A stretch of 64,000 nucleotides of DNA from Chryseobacterium candidae (GTDB lineage: Bacteria; Bacteroidota; Bacteroidia; Flavobacteriales; Weeksellaceae), in assembly GCF_004916905.1 (NCBI RefSeq), contig NZ_SDLV01000015.1, positions 122,353 to 186,352 on the forward strand. The letters are read 5' to 3'. Below, piece by piece: positions 8,300 to 17,939 of the stretch; positions within the stretch are counted from its first letter, which is position 1, and every line of letters begins with the position of its first letter. The translations under genes were made by a program, and so were the position numbers. The notes under the pieces are model-generated. The model did not search any database. It was given only the letters and a program-made list of their open reading frames with translations, and had not been told where the DNA came from.

Positions 8300-8984
8300 T
8301 GAATTACTGGCCATCAGTTATTTAAAGCTTCTATGCGAACAGATTGACAATGTAGAAGTGGTAAAAGCATTCAATGATCCTAAAGTTTTCCTGAACGAAA
8401 TAGACAACCTCGACTGCAACTTGTGTATTCTGGATATTGAAATGCCCGGAATGACAGGCCTTCAGATAGCTGAGATTATTTCAGGTTCAAAAAAAATTAT
8501 CTTTACAACAGCTTATAAAGAATATGCAGCCGAAGCTTTTGATCTGAATGTGGTGGATTATGTACGAAAACCCATCAAAAAAGAACGGCTGGTTCAGGCA
8601 TTTGTGAAAGCTAAGGAACTGGTGGAAAATGCTCCTAAAAAAACTTTTATCGAGTGGAATACCAATATCGGGAAAACCGTCATATTTACCGAGCAGATTT
8701 CTTATATCAAAACCTCTGAAATCGACAGCCGGGATAAAGATATTATGCTTATAGACGGAACTACCATCGTTTTAAAAAACCTGAATTTTAAAAATCTTCT
8801 TGAAATGCTTCCTGCAAAAGATTTTGCACAGGTCAACAAAAAAGAGATCATTGCACGCTCTTCCGTTAAAGTATTTTCCACCACCGAAATTATTACGACC
8901 ATTCCTACCGAAGACCATACTTTTCTAAAACTTCAGATTGGAGATGCCTATAAAAATTCCCTGATGGAGCTGTTCGGAAAATAG
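8274..8984 (+). CDS. LytTR-family response regulator
   Basis: The 236-aa protein has a receiver domain (1-120) with phospho-accepting Asp54 in CILDIEMPGMTGLQ, Asp8/Asp9 of the acidic pocket, the Thr of FTTAYKEYA and Lys in VRKPIKKE. A LytTR DNA-binding domain spans about 135-236. It is the partner of the kinase encoded just before it, with overlapping reading frames. Targets cannot be deduced, although the neighbouring ald unit and antiporter are candidates. Confidence 0.93.
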   Translation: MIKCVILDDELLAISYLKLLCEQIDNVEVVKAFNDPKVFLNEIDNLDCNLCILDIEMPGMTGLQIAEIISGSKKIIFTTAYKEYAAEAFDLNVVDYVRKPIKKERLVQAFVKAKELVENAPKKTFIEWNTNIGKTVIFTEQISYIKTSEIDSRDKDIMLIDGTTIVLKNLNFKNLLEMLPAKDFAQVNKKEIIARSSVKVFSTTEIITTIPTEDHTFLKLQIGDAYKNSLMELFGK

Positions 8985-9233
8985 GACTATTTCAAATATT
9001 TCCGGTTTCACCACATAACTTCCAGCCTGTACTGCAACTCTCTTTTCAATACAGAATCCGTTTGCTTTTGTTCAAAACCCATTGATATGATGAAAGCCAG
9101 GCTTTAGCTCAAAACATCAAACCAGCTTTCCATTAGATTTTTATTACATTTTTCAGAGCATTCATTACATTTAAAAAAAAAGAGTATTTACCATAACTAT
9201 ATTCTTATCAACTTTGCATAAAATATTGGAATC

Positions 9234-11513
9234 ATGAATTTGGGAAAATACAAAAATCTAATTTTCTATATTACAACCATAGCCGTTTTTTCTGCACTGA
9301 TGTATTATTTCATCATCGAAGGACAGACATTGGAAGTAAAAGAAAATATCTTTGCTAAAACCAGCAGCGGCTCAACGTGGGAAAATTTTCTGGAATCATT
9401 TAAAACCAATCTTCACCATCCGCTTGCTTTATTATTGGCCCAAATCGTCACCATTATTATAACGGCAAGGCTTTTCGGATGGATTTGTATGAAAATAAAA
9501 CAACCCACCGTAATCGGAGAAATGATTGCAGGTATTGTGCTTGGGCCATCTCTTGTCGGAATGTATTTTCCAGAATTTTCAGCATTTCTTTTCCCAAAAG
9601 AATCATTGGGGAATCTGCAGTTTCTGAGTCAGATAGGTCTTATTCTTTTTATGTATATCGTAGGAATGGAGCTGGATCTGAGTGTATTAAGAAAAAAAGC
9701 TCATGATGCCGTGGTCATCAGCCATGCGAGTATTATTATTCCTTTTGCTTTGGGAATTGGGCTTTCTTATTTTGTGTATCAGGAATTTGCACCAGATGGC
9801 ATCCAGTTTACCTCTTTTGCCTTATTCATAGCGATCTCGATGAGTATTACAGCATTTCCGGTACTGGCGAGAATCGTACAGGAGAGAAACCTTCAGAAAA
9901 CCAAACTCGGAACGATTGTGATTACCTGTGCTGCTGCCGATGATATTACAGCATGGTGTATTCTTGCGGCCGTAATTGCTATTGTAAAAGCAGGCTCTTT
10001 CACAAGTTCAATCTATGTGATTATCATGGCAATCACCTATGTATTTTTAATGATTAAAATTGTCAGACCATTCCTGAAAAGAATCGGAGACCTTCAGGCA
10101 GGAAAAAATACGATCAGCAAACCCATGGTTGCTATCTTTTTCCTGACACTGATCCTGTCTGCATACGCCACTGAGGTAATTGGTATCCACGCCTTATTTG
10201 GAGCTTTTATGGCCGGAGCTATTATGCCGGAAAATACAAAGTTCCGCACCCTTTTTATTGATAAGGTTGAAGATGTGGCTTTAGTACTTCTGCTTCCATT
10301 ATTCTTTGTATTTACAGGACTTCGTACCCAGATCGGCCTGCTTAACGACAGCCATCTGTGGATGACGGCCGGATTTATTATTATGACCGCAGTTCTCGGA
10401 AAGTTTGCAGGAAGTGCCCTCACCGCCAGATTTGTAGGTATAAACTGGAAAGAAAGCTTAACGATAGGAGCTCTGATGAATACAAGAGGTCTTATGGAAC
10501 TTATTGTCCTGAATATCGGATACGACCTTGGTGTTTTAAGCCCTGAAATATTTGCAATGCTTGTAATTATGGCACTTTTTACAACCTTCATGACAGGGCC
10601 TGCACTGGACTTCATCAATTTTATTTTTAAAACTAAAAAAGATCCGGACGAATCTATGCAGAGTAACGATTCTAAGTACCGCGTTCTTCTCTCTTTTGAT
10701 AAACCGGAATCCGGAAGTACTTTGTTGAAACTTGCACACAACTTTACCCATAAAATGAATGGCAATAAGAGCATCACTGCCATGAATATTGCTCCGGTAG
10801 ATGAAATGCATGCCTATGACATCAATGAGTATGAAGAATCCCAGTTCCAGAACGTGATTGAAACCTCTCATGACCTTAATCTGGAGGTTACAACATTCTT
10901 TAAAGCATCTACCGATATTGAAAGTGACCTTGCCAATATTACCAATAAAGGCCATTATGATCTCCTGCTGATCATGCTTGGAAAATCAATGTATGAAGGA
11001 AGTTTATTAGGAAGATTATTAGGCTTTACAACCAAAATTATTAATCCTGAAAAGCTTCTGAATACGGTAAAAGGCAAAGGAAATATCTTCAACAATTCTC
11101 CTTTTGACGATTTTACCCTTCAGATTCTCGATAAAACCCATATTCCTGTAGGTGTTCTGGTGGAAAAAGATTTTAAGGCCGCAGACAAAGTGTTTGTTCC
11201 GATCTTCAATCTGAGTGATTTTTACCTTCTTGAATATGCGAAAAGGCTTATTAATAACAATAATTCTCAGGTTATCATTCTGGATGCGGCAGGACAGATC
11301 CGAAATAATATTGAAGTGAAAGAACTGATCAGAAGTATTGAACAGGTTGCTCCTAATCATATCACCCTGTACAATGAGAAAAAAATTGAGAAAGAATTCC
11401 TGAATTCTCAGGACCTGATGCTCATCAGCAGCAAAAGCTGGAAAAATCTGATCGATACAAAGAGCCTATGGCTGTCTGATATTCCATCCACATTAATAAT
11501 ATCAAATCCATAA
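9234..11513 (+). CDS. CPA2-type cation:proton antiporter with a C-terminal cytoplasmic domain
   Basis: The 759-aa membrane protein exchanges monovalent cations (Na+ or K+) for protons. An extra N-terminal helix (residues 9-28) and a hydrophilic loop precede the roughly 12-helix Na_H_exchanger domain (about 65-470), which has VIGEMIAGIVLGPSLVG, FMYIVGMELDLS and the paired acidic motif CAAADDITAW expected in the ion pathway. Residues 480-759 form a soluble region resembling two universal-stress-protein-like folds (RVLLSFDKPESGSTLLKLA, DKVFVPIFNLSD). It stands alone on the plus strand, about 250 bases after the regulator pair. Ion specificity is not evident from sequence. Confidence 0.92.
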   Translation: MNLGKYKNLIFYITTIAVFSALMYYFIIEGQTLEVKENIFAKTSSGSTWENFLESFKTNLHHPLALLLAQIVTIIITARLFGWICMKIKQPTVIGEMIAGIVLGPSLVGMYFPEFSAFLFPKESLGNLQFLSQIGLILFMYIVGMELDLSVLRKKAHDAVVISHASIIIPFALGIGLSYFVYQEFAPDGIQFTSFALFIAISMSITAFPVLARIVQERNLQKTKLGTIVITCAAADDITAWCILAAVIAIVKAGSFTSSIYVIIMAITYVFLMIKIVRPFLKRIGDLQAGKNTISKPMVAIFFLTLILSAYATEVIGIHALFGAFMAGAIMPENTKFRTLFIDKVEDVALVLLLPLFFVFTGLRTQIGLLNDSHLWMTAGFIIMTAVLGKFAGSALTARFVGINWKESLTIGALMNTRGLMELIVLNIGYDLGVLSPEIFAMLVIMALFTTFMTGPALDFINFIFKTKKDPDESMQSNDSKYRVLLSFDKPESGSTLLKLAHNFTHKMNGNKSITAMNIAPVDEMHAYDINEYEESQFQNVIETSHDLNLEVTTFFKASTDIESDLANITNKGHYDLLLIMLGKSMYEGSLLGRLLGFTTKIINPEKLLNTVKGKGNIFNNSPFDDFTLQILDKTHIPVGVLVEKDFKAADKVFVPIFNLSDFYLLEYAKRLINNNNSQVIILDAAGQIRNNIEVKELIRSIEQVAPNHITLYNEKKIEKEFLNSQDLMLISSKSWKNLIDTKSLWLSDIPSTLIISNP

Positions 11514-11801
11514 CATAACACACACCGATATTTCTATTTCTATTGAAGCTGTAAATATTATTCGTGGTCTGTAAAGAAAAAACGGGTATATTTATAGCTT
11601 CAATTTTTTGGGTCATGCTGATTAAATGCCACCCATTAAAAAAAGAAAACACCTTACCCAAGCTGTACATTCACATTCCCTTGGGGAAATGTAAGGTCGG
11701 TCTACGATCCTGAAAGTGCAAGCAGCCTGATGGGAATCAACTTTAATGAAGAGGAAAAAACAAATACAAAATAACTTATAACCAAAGAATAAGATAATAC
11801 T

Positions 11802-12341
11802 ATGTGCCGATATGCCATGATGGTTTACAAAGGACATTATGCCTGTTTCAACTGCCAGAAAACATTCAAACGCCGCCACCTGAAAGATGTGGACCGGGAT
11901 GTTCAGACCTCTGTGGAAGCCAAGTGTCCGGAATGTGGGAATCTGATGGCTAATATGGGACTTGACTTTAAATCCCCGCCCAAAAATGATGACAAGCAAT
12001 GGGCTCACATCCGGGATTTGTATACGGTTGGAATCACTTTTCATTCCTGTGGATGCTCGGGACCGGGATATATTCCCCAGGACCGGAAGGCTATTATTGA
12101 TTACCTTGAAAAAGTTCGTTCAGAATATATGAAATCCCTGGTATTCTGGAGATACCGGATAGAGCCTGAAAATAAAAAAGAACGCGAACTGGACTATCAA
12201 AAAAACAGCTCACACCTAAGGGCCGTCAACCGTAATGCTTTCAAAGAAACGGTGACCAATCAGGAAGGAATTAACTATTGGCTTAAAAGAATCACTGAAC
12301 TGGAAGAAAGGCTGAATATTATCAAAGCTGATAAACCATAA
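11802..12341 (+). CDS. Cys-rich zinc-ribbon-like hypothetical protein
   Basis: The 179-aa cytoplasmic protein has two CxxC pairs (Cys15/Cys18 in ACFNCQ and Cys42/Cys45 in KCPECG) that probably bind zinc, and a third cluster HSCGCSGPGYIP near residue 76. A charged helical C-terminus follows (EERLNIIKADKP). I do not recognise a named family. It is convergent with the next gene, with only 7 bases between stop codons. Confidence 0.75.
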   Translation: MCRYAMMVYKGHYACFNCQKTFKRRHLKDVDRDVQTSVEAKCPECGNLMANMGLDFKSPPKNDDKQWAHIRDLYTVGITFHSCGCSGPGYIPQDRKAIIDYLEKVRSEYMKSLVFWRYRIEPENKKERELDYQKNSSHLRAVNRNAFKETVTNQEGINYWLKRITELEERLNIIKADKP

Positions 12342-12348
12342 CGCTACT

Positions 12349-12996
12349 CTAATTTGCAAGCTTCAGAAGCTTTTTGAAACTCTCTGTTAAGTTTTTCTCC
12401 TGTTCATACGGATAATCAGCACTGATATTAAATCCACGTCCTGTAGTATTGGTGATCATAATGATATTTCCATTTTCAAAATAATTCCGGGTCATTATTA
12501 CTTTTGATTTTTTCAAGTCAAATGCTTCCATGTCATTATTTTCTTTCATTGCTTTAGTGTCATAGAAAAGCGGTCGGTTATACCTATACTCTTTCTCGAA
12601 AACAAAAGAAAGCTGTCCGTTCATAAGATAATATTCTATCAGCATTTGTCCCATTTCTCCATAATGTCTGGCTATAACTTTTTCCAGCCCTTTATCTGTA
12701 TAATAAAATGTGGCCTCCCCTCCTTCTGCAGATTCTCCTTCAATATCTTTCTTTTTGACAGAAGTCCATTTTGTCACGGAATTGATACTTTTAAAATTAG
12801 CCTGGATAGGTTTTATCCTGTTTTTTAAACTCTTGCTGCCCGTAGTATCTTTCTCGGTCAATGTTTCACCAATCTTTACAGTATCCTGTGCTTTAGTGGT
12901 GAAAAAAACAGGCACTTGACCTCCGGACTTCTGAGCATATGCAGAACTCAAACTGATCCATATTATGAAAAATCCATGCAAGAATCTATTCTTCAT
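12349..12996 (-). CDS. Exported hypothetical protein
   Basis: The 215-aa protein begins with a signal peptide (MKNRFLHGFFIIWISLSSAYAQ) and continues as a mainly beta-strand soluble protein (VIARHYGEMGQMLIEYYLMNGQLSFVFEKEY). It has no lipobox and no T9SS sorting domain, so a periplasmic location is likely. I do not recognise the family. Confidence 0.7.
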   Translation of the reverse strand: MKNRFLHGFFIIWISLSSAYAQKSGGQVPVFFTTKAQDTVKIGETLTEKDTTGSKSLKNRIKPIQANFKSINSVTKWTSVKKKDIEGESAEGGEATFYYTDKGLEKVIARHYGEMGQMLIEYYLMNGQLSFVFEKEYRYNRPLFYDTKAMKENNDMEAFDLKKSKVIMTRNYFENGNIIMITNTTGRGFNISADYPYEQEKNLTESFKKLLKLAN

Positions 12997-13140
12997 ATTT
13001 TCTTTTTTATAGCTTTAAAATTAATAATAACTTTTGGTTGTATTGTATATCATGAAACCACAAAAGTCACAAGAGTTTTTTTGGCTTGCTTTAAACTGTT
13101 TTTAAAAGTACATAAGTTTTAAAATATAGCTGCTTAGATT

Positions 13141-13200
13141 CCTACGGAATGACATAATTGGAGTGATAGTTTTACCCATACAGTTTGTCATTCCGTAGAA
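13141..13200 (+). repeat. Dispersed palindromic repeat, module A (copy 1)
   Basis: CCTACGGAATGACA at the left end and TGTCATTCCGTAG at the right end are inverted repeats, separated by about 30 bases that contain AATTGGAGT and CCATACAGTT. Other copies are at 32891-32949 and 51404-51462. Confidence 0.85.
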
Positions 13201-13262
13201 TCAAGCCACATTAAACCAACACGAAAAGCATCAACAAAAACTCCAATACTGACCAGCATCAC

Positions 13263-13336
13263 AACTGAAGACGTAAAAATTCCCATCCTCCGGAGGCATG
13301 CGAAAATTCAAAGAATTTTTGACGGGGTTGTTTTCT
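13263..13336 (+). repeat. Dispersed repeat, module B (copy 2)
   Basis: GAAGACGTAAAAATTCCCAT is followed by the palindrome CCTCCGGAGG and then AAAATTCAAAGAATTTTTGA, a small hairpin. It lies about 60 bases after a module A copy, the same order as at 32.9 kb. Confidence 0.8.
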
Positions 13337-13445
13337 GTACGACATCAATCTCATGTCGTAATTCTACGACAATTTTTAAAATTTAATTCCAAAAATTAAT
13401 TTAAAATAGAGTTTTTTAATAGCTTTATCTGATAATTCACTTTGG

Positions 13446-14468
13446 ATGGAAATTGATTTCTTACAATATCAGGTACGAAACGGAGACACGCTTACCTCCA
13501 TTGCTTCCCGGCTGGGTATGACCAGTGAGGAGCTTAAGCTGTTTCATAATTCCCATTGCCCGAAAATGGATAAAGTCTGGTTTGAAAACCTTAATGACGT
13601 TAAAAATATTTTTGTCCCTACTCATTTTAAAACAGAATCACAGAAGGAAAATGAAAGGAATAACAGTCTTCCCGGCCAGTTCTCTGATTCCTTTTGGGCC
13701 CAAACTTATAGTATTAATGAGACTTTTGAAACGTCTTTCGAATCTTCGGTTAACATCGATTATACCATTGATGTAAATCTCCGAAAAGACAAAAACACAG
13801 GTCTGTATATCCTTAGCTACAGTCAGAGAGACTTTAAATCCGGAGGAAATGAACCGGATGATAAGGTAAGCGGCCTTTCTATAGCCTGCATGAAAAGTAT
13901 TATGCCGCTTGAATTTATCCTAGATGAACAAGGCAGGATAAAAGGATTGACAGATCATAAAAAAATCACTGACACTTTTACCAGGCAGCGTAAAGAGCTT
14001 GAAGCGTTTTATATAGGCGAAATCGCTCAAAATTATATGGATTCTTTTGAAAGGAGTATCAGCAATGAAGCGTTTTTATTACGACAATTTCAGAGTACGC
14101 TTCTGTTTCAGGCCCTGTTTCCCCAAACAGACTGGTTCCGGAGAAAGATAAAGTGGACAGAACATTTTTATTTTATACAGAACTCATTTCCGGTAGCCTG
14201 TGAAATCAATACTGAACAGAAAAATGAAGAAGAAGACTCTGTTTTGACTATTTTAAACGGAAAAATCACCGAAAAATGCACTTCACAGGAGATCATGCGC
14301 GGGATCAGACTCAAAGAATCAGCAGCAATACCAGCTTCAGGAAATATTGTATTAGAATACACCACTCACACTAAAAACAAGAATCTTCTTCAGGCTAAAG
14401 CCTCGGTTTTACTCAGCCATGAAGAGGTATTGATACACCAACATCACATCATTATAACACAAGGATAA
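13446..14468 (+). CDS. LysM-domain protein of the effector island
   Basis: The 340-aa protein has no signal peptide. A LysM domain occupies about residues 6-58 (YQVRNGDTLTSIASRLGMTS ... IFVPTH), a fold that binds glycan chains of peptidoglycan and is also used in contractile-injection and type VI assemblies. The remaining 280 residues are unassigned, with beta-strand character (NIDYTIDVNLRKDKNTGLYILSYS begins it). The gene starts an operon and is followed after one base by a second LysM gene. I infer that it is an adaptor or accessory protein for loading the downstream effector onto a secretion apparatus that is encoded elsewhere. Confidence 0.8.
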   Translation: MEIDFLQYQVRNGDTLTSIASRLGMTSEELKLFHNSHCPKMDKVWFENLNDVKNIFVPTHFKTESQKENERNNSLPGQFSDSFWAQTYSINETFETSFESSVNIDYTIDVNLRKDKNTGLYILSYSQRDFKSGGNEPDDKVSGLSIACMKSIMPLEFILDEQGRIKGLTDHKKITDTFTRQRKELEAFYIGEIAQNYMDSFERSISNEAFLLRQFQSTLLFQALFPQTDWFRRKIKWTEHFYFIQNSFPVACEINTEQKNEEEDSVLTILNGKITEKCTSQEIMRGIRLKESAAIPASGNIVLEYTTHTKNKNLLQAKASVLLSHEEVLIHQHHIIITQG

Positions 14469-14469
14469 T

Positions 14470-15300
14470 ATGAAAAATTATGTCATACAAAAAGGCGATA
14501 CTTTCAGTTCACTGGCCCGGCAGCTTAAGCTGAAAAATGAAGGTATTTTAAAAACTTACCATAATCTCCACTGCCCGCCGGAAGACATCATGGAGGAACC
14601 TGTTCCGGGAAAAACGATTTTGATTCCGGAAGATCCACAGCTCATGACTGAGGAAACAGAACCTCAAAATATAGCTGCATCTTCTCAGGAGGAATCTACA
14701 GAAAATGCAGGTTCTGATGAAGGAGATTCAACGGAAGAAACTCCACAAAATGAAGAGCAGTCATCCGGAAAAACGGAACAACAAAGTGATAAAGAAGACA
14801 GTGGTTCCAGTCCTCATGAAGGAAAATATTTCATTGTGCAGAAAGGAACCGTGCAATGCAATCAGGGGTTCAAATTTCCAAAATTTAAAGTGACCAGCCA
14901 CCAGAAACACTACTGGAATGATGAAGAAGGAAACGCTGATTATCTGGCCGTAACAGAGGATGATCTTCAGCTCGATCCTGCGGCACAGCCGTTTGGACAA
15001 TGCAAACTCAAGCCAAGTTCGGGAGGATATCTTCCGTGTGCTTATGCTCCTGCAGGAAAGTGGCAGAAGACGTATGAAAAAGTAAAAGTGATGGGAAAAA
15101 GCTGTCTTACGGAAATCTCAGAACTGATGTGCAGCACGGGCGGGAAAATTACCATCCTCAAGCACGGACAGCAAAGCGAAATCGGTAAAAGCCAGGTTGC
15201 CAAAGCAAATACGCAGGAACAGCAGGTTTATAATCCCGTTGTGGATTTTGATGAATTCAAGGAAGGTACAAAAGATACAGACGAACTTTATTACAGCTAA
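14470..15300 (+). CDS. LysM plus PAAR-like (DUF4280) protein
   Basis: The 276-aa protein begins with a LysM domain (residues 3-55, YVIQKGDTFSSLARQLKL). An acidic, Ser/Glu-rich linker (about 60-115) follows. The C-terminal part (about 117-240) resembles DUF4280 PAAR-like proteins: FIVQKGTVQCNQGFKFPKF, a central QPFGQCKL and CAYAP, and the ending GGKITILKHGQQSEI. PAAR-like proteins sharpen the tip of type VI or related contractile devices and carry effectors. It sits between the first LysM gene (gap 1 base) and the effector gene (gap 3 bases), which supports translational coupling and a tip-adaptor role. Confidence 0.82.
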   Translation: MKNYVIQKGDTFSSLARQLKLKNEGILKTYHNLHCPPEDIMEEPVPGKTILIPEDPQLMTEETEPQNIAASSQEESTENAGSDEGDSTEETPQNEEQSSGKTEQQSDKEDSGSSPHEGKYFIVQKGTVQCNQGFKFPKFKVTSHQKHYWNDEEGNADYLAVTEDDLQLDPAAQPFGQCKLKPSSGGYLPCAYAPAGKWQKTYEKVKVMGKSCLTEISELMCSTGGKITILKHGQQSEIGKSQVAKANTQEQQVYNPVVDFDEFKEGTKDTDELYYS

Positions 15301-15303
15301 GCC

Positions 15304-17931
15304 ATGACAGGAACTATTATCGGGAATCAGAATCCTCTGGTAGGAACAACGTATACCTACGAAATAAAACCTTCAGGACTGTCATTTGGTCTTAAAGGTG
15401 ATTATGAATGGTATCTCTTTAAGAAACAAAAGAACGGAAGCTGGAAAGATATCACAGGAAAGCCCAAGACCGGTGAAAAGGTAACGTACAAGTTTGGGGA
15501 AATAGCACTGGGAATAGAGTTTCAAATGAAAGTCTATGAAACTAAAAAAGGTCTTTTACCCGGACTTCCCTCTACCAGAGAACTGGCTGGCAGCTGTATA
15601 TTAATTCCTACCAGCAATAAGGTTCCGAAGATTGATAAAGTAGTACTCTTCAACAGAGGAGCAAAAGACGTTAATAAAGCCAGCTACCGTGATACTCTTA
15701 TTGCGCAGGCTCATTGTATTGCGATGTTTAATAAAGAGATTGAGTTTCACCTTTGGGAAGATGACGCGCCTGGAAAAGGGCACGATGCCGGTATTAACAA
15801 AAACAACCGTCACACCCGCAGCTATAAGGCTCGCGTCAATGAAAAAGGCATTGCAGAAGTATCAATACCTCTGATGTCTGATGAAAAAATCCTTCGTCAG
15901 ATGGCCAATCAGTTTCTGATGAAAGGTGACAGAAATGAAGGCGCGAATCATGAATATTATGTTACGGCCACCTACTCCGGAAAAATTCAGGGTGCCAGCC
16001 AGGTGAATGTAGATGTGGCTAACCCTGATCATAAAGGGCAGCCTCAAAACCAGCCAAAACCCAAGCCACAACCTGAAAAACACACGCCAAAATTCCCGGC
16101 CGGACAAGGAGGTGGTCCCAAACAGCCGGATCCTAAAGGCAATATTATAGAAGCGGTTTTCATTGATGATACAGGAAAAGAACTTTCCAAAGTCGCTGTA
16201 GGTGATAAAGTAAGGGTAAGAATCCACTCCAAAAATATGGTGGGAAAACACATCCAATATGTAGTCTGGGAATATGATACCACTTCCAATGATGAAGTTT
16301 ACAGAAGCGGAAATATTAAAATTCCTGCCGATATATGTGATACTTCAGGATTTGTCATTACCAAAGACATTTTCGGAAAAGGAATAGACTCTCCTATCGG
16401 CGATCCGGATTCCGATACACAAAATTATTTCATCGAAATTATCTCCAAGGATCTTTCTGCAGAATCTCAGAAATTTGGGGTAAATTCGGAAGGACTGATG
16501 AAGGTGGAGAAGGTGAAAAGTGCGGCGGGGGTGCAGAATACACAGAAACCAGATAAGTCAGGAAGTTGTATATGTCAGGAACAGTATAAAGATTTAGTAT
16601 GGGGTGAAAAAGTAAACTGTGAATTTAGAAAGAAAGTTGTACAAATATGTGCAGAATTATGGGGTGAAAATAGAAAGCTAGAAATGGCAAATGGATTAAT
16701 GGCTGTAATGAATGTTGAAACAAGTGGAAGTTTTAAAGCACAACAATTAGAAGGATGGAACTCAACAAAAGATCCAAATAAAATGACAATAAAAGACTTC
16801 TGGAAAGAGGGAAACAGAAAGTCATCAAGAGCAATAGGCTTAATCCAATTCACCCAAGATGCCTTACAAAATAATCTTAAAGAATATAAAAGTAATCCAA
16901 AATTATCTGTTGAAGAACGCTTTGATGAACTAAACAAACTAAAATTAGAATATGCTCAAATGGGAGAAATAAAACAACTTGATAAGGTAAAAAAATATTT
17001 TGAACCGCACAAAAACAGTATTAAATCTCCTGAAGATATTTATTTATCAGTTTTTGCCCCTATAGGAGTAGGCAAAAATGACGATTTTATTTTATATCAA
17101 AAATATGATAATCCGCAAAATGAAAAAGAAAAAACAAGTAATAAAAATTATAAAGCAAATAAAAGTGTAGATGAAGAGAATAACGATGATAAAAAAATTC
17201 AAAGAAGAGAAATATTAGGTAGATATAATATTAGTTTTAGCCGAGGTTTAGGCAATAAACCAAAAACATTCAACTGTGAAAGTGCTGTAACAAATCCTCA
17301 GAATTCTTCTCCTAAAAACACTAAATGGCATGATCCAGTTGACAATCCAATGTTATGCTTGTACACTCAAAATGGGAACTACAGACCTAGATATAATGTT
17401 TTTGGAACAGTCAGAAAAGAAAGAAGTAATCACAACCATCAAGGAATAGACCTTCTTGCTCTACCAGGGTCAAATGCTTATGCATGCGTAGATGCATATG
17501 TGGAATTTATAAGTATACAATCAGGATATGGAAATGTAATTTGTTTGAAAGTAAAAGACCCTAAAGAATTTTTGAAAAGAAAAAGAGATTTCAATTTACA
17601 ATATTCAAATATGGGAGAAATACAAAGTGGATCAGGTTTTAGCTTTAATGGTGATTTTTATTTATTTTATGCTCATTTACAAGAGGTAGAAAAATCATTA
17701 AAAACTAAGCAAGAAGTTAGCTGTGGGACAATTATTGGCAAGAATGGCACAAGTGGTTACGGACAAACTAAAGACCCACACTTACATTTTGAAATTAGAA
17801 GTTCTGTTACCGGTGGTGGGTTAAGTAATCGATGTCATCCAGGTATTTTCGTTTATTACAAAGATGAAAATACAATGTCACAAAAAGAAAAAGATTATCA
17901 AAAAGAAATAGCACAAAAATTTTGGGATTAA
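15304..17931 (+). CDS. Modular cell-wall-degrading effector (lysozyme-like domain plus M23 peptidase)
   Basis: The 875-aa protein has no signal peptide. Residues 1-410 contain immunoglobulin-like beta domains (VGTTYTYEIKPSGL..., GKHIQYVVWEYDTTSNDEVY) and a Pro/Lys-rich linker near 250-280. Residues 430-620 resemble a lysozyme/transglycosylase-like domain, with a likely catalytic Glu472 in VMNVETSGSF and the block SRAIGLIQFTQ. Residues 690-860 form an M23 (LytM-type) zinc endopeptidase with His712 and Asp716 (HQGID) and His826/His828 (HLHFE). The effector should therefore cut both glycan and peptide parts of peptidoglycan. The DNA becomes markedly more A/T rich from about 16540 (residue 412), which suggests that the toxin part was exchanged onto a conserved delivery part. 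The gene follows the PAAR-like gene and precedes lipoproteins that could give immunity. Confidence 0.85.
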   Translation: MTGTIIGNQNPLVGTTYTYEIKPSGLSFGLKGDYEWYLFKKQKNGSWKDITGKPKTGEKVTYKFGEIALGIEFQMKVYETKKGLLPGLPSTRELAGSCILIPTSNKVPKIDKVVLFNRGAKDVNKASYRDTLIAQAHCIAMFNKEIEFHLWEDDAPGKGHDAGINKNNRHTRSYKARVNEKGIAEVSIPLMSDEKILRQMANQFLMKGDRNEGANHEYYVTATYSGKIQGASQVNVDVANPDHKGQPQNQPKPKPQPEKHTPKFPAGQGGGPKQPDPKGNIIEAVFIDDTGKELSKVAVGDKVRVRIHSKNMVGKHIQYVVWEYDTTSNDEVYRSGNIKIPADICDTSGFVITKDIFGKGIDSPIGDPDSDTQNYFIEIISKDLSAESQKFGVNSEGLMKVEKVKSAAGVQNTQKPDKSGSCICQEQYKDLVWGEKVNCEFRKKVVQICAELWGENRKLEMANGLMAVMNVETSGSFKAQQLEGWNSTKDPNKMTIKDFWKEGNRKSSRAIGLIQFTQDALQNNLKEYKSNPKLSVEERFDELNKLKLEYAQMGEIKQLDKVKKYFEPHKNSIKSPEDIYLSVFAPIGVGKNDDFILYQKYDNPQNEKEKTSNKNYKANKSVDEENNDDKKIQRREILGRYNISFSRGLGNKPKTFNCESAVTNPQNSSPKNTKWHDPVDNPMLCLYTQNGNYRPRYNVFGTVRKERSNHNHQGIDLLALPGSNAYACVDAYVEFISIQSGYGNVICLKVKDPKEFLKRKRDFNLQYSNMGEIQSGSGFSFNGDFYLFYAHLQEVEKSLKTKQEVSCGTIIGKNGTSGYGQTKDPHLHFEIRSSVTGGGLSNRCHPGIFVYYKDENTMSQKEKDYQKEIAQKFWD

Positions 17932-17939
17932 TTAATAAT

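Larger units (their letters stand above)
12997..13445. other. Intergenic region with composite repeats
   Basis: This 449-base stretch between divergent genes carries repeat module A (13141-13200) and module B (13263-13336). No additional ORF is credible. The A/T-rich segment 13376-13445 should contain the promoter of the LysM operon. Confidence 0.65.

Noticed and set aside
10094..10783. 229-codon ORF antisense to the antiporter
   Set aside because: Shadow frame with implausible composition inside a well-supported membrane protein gene.
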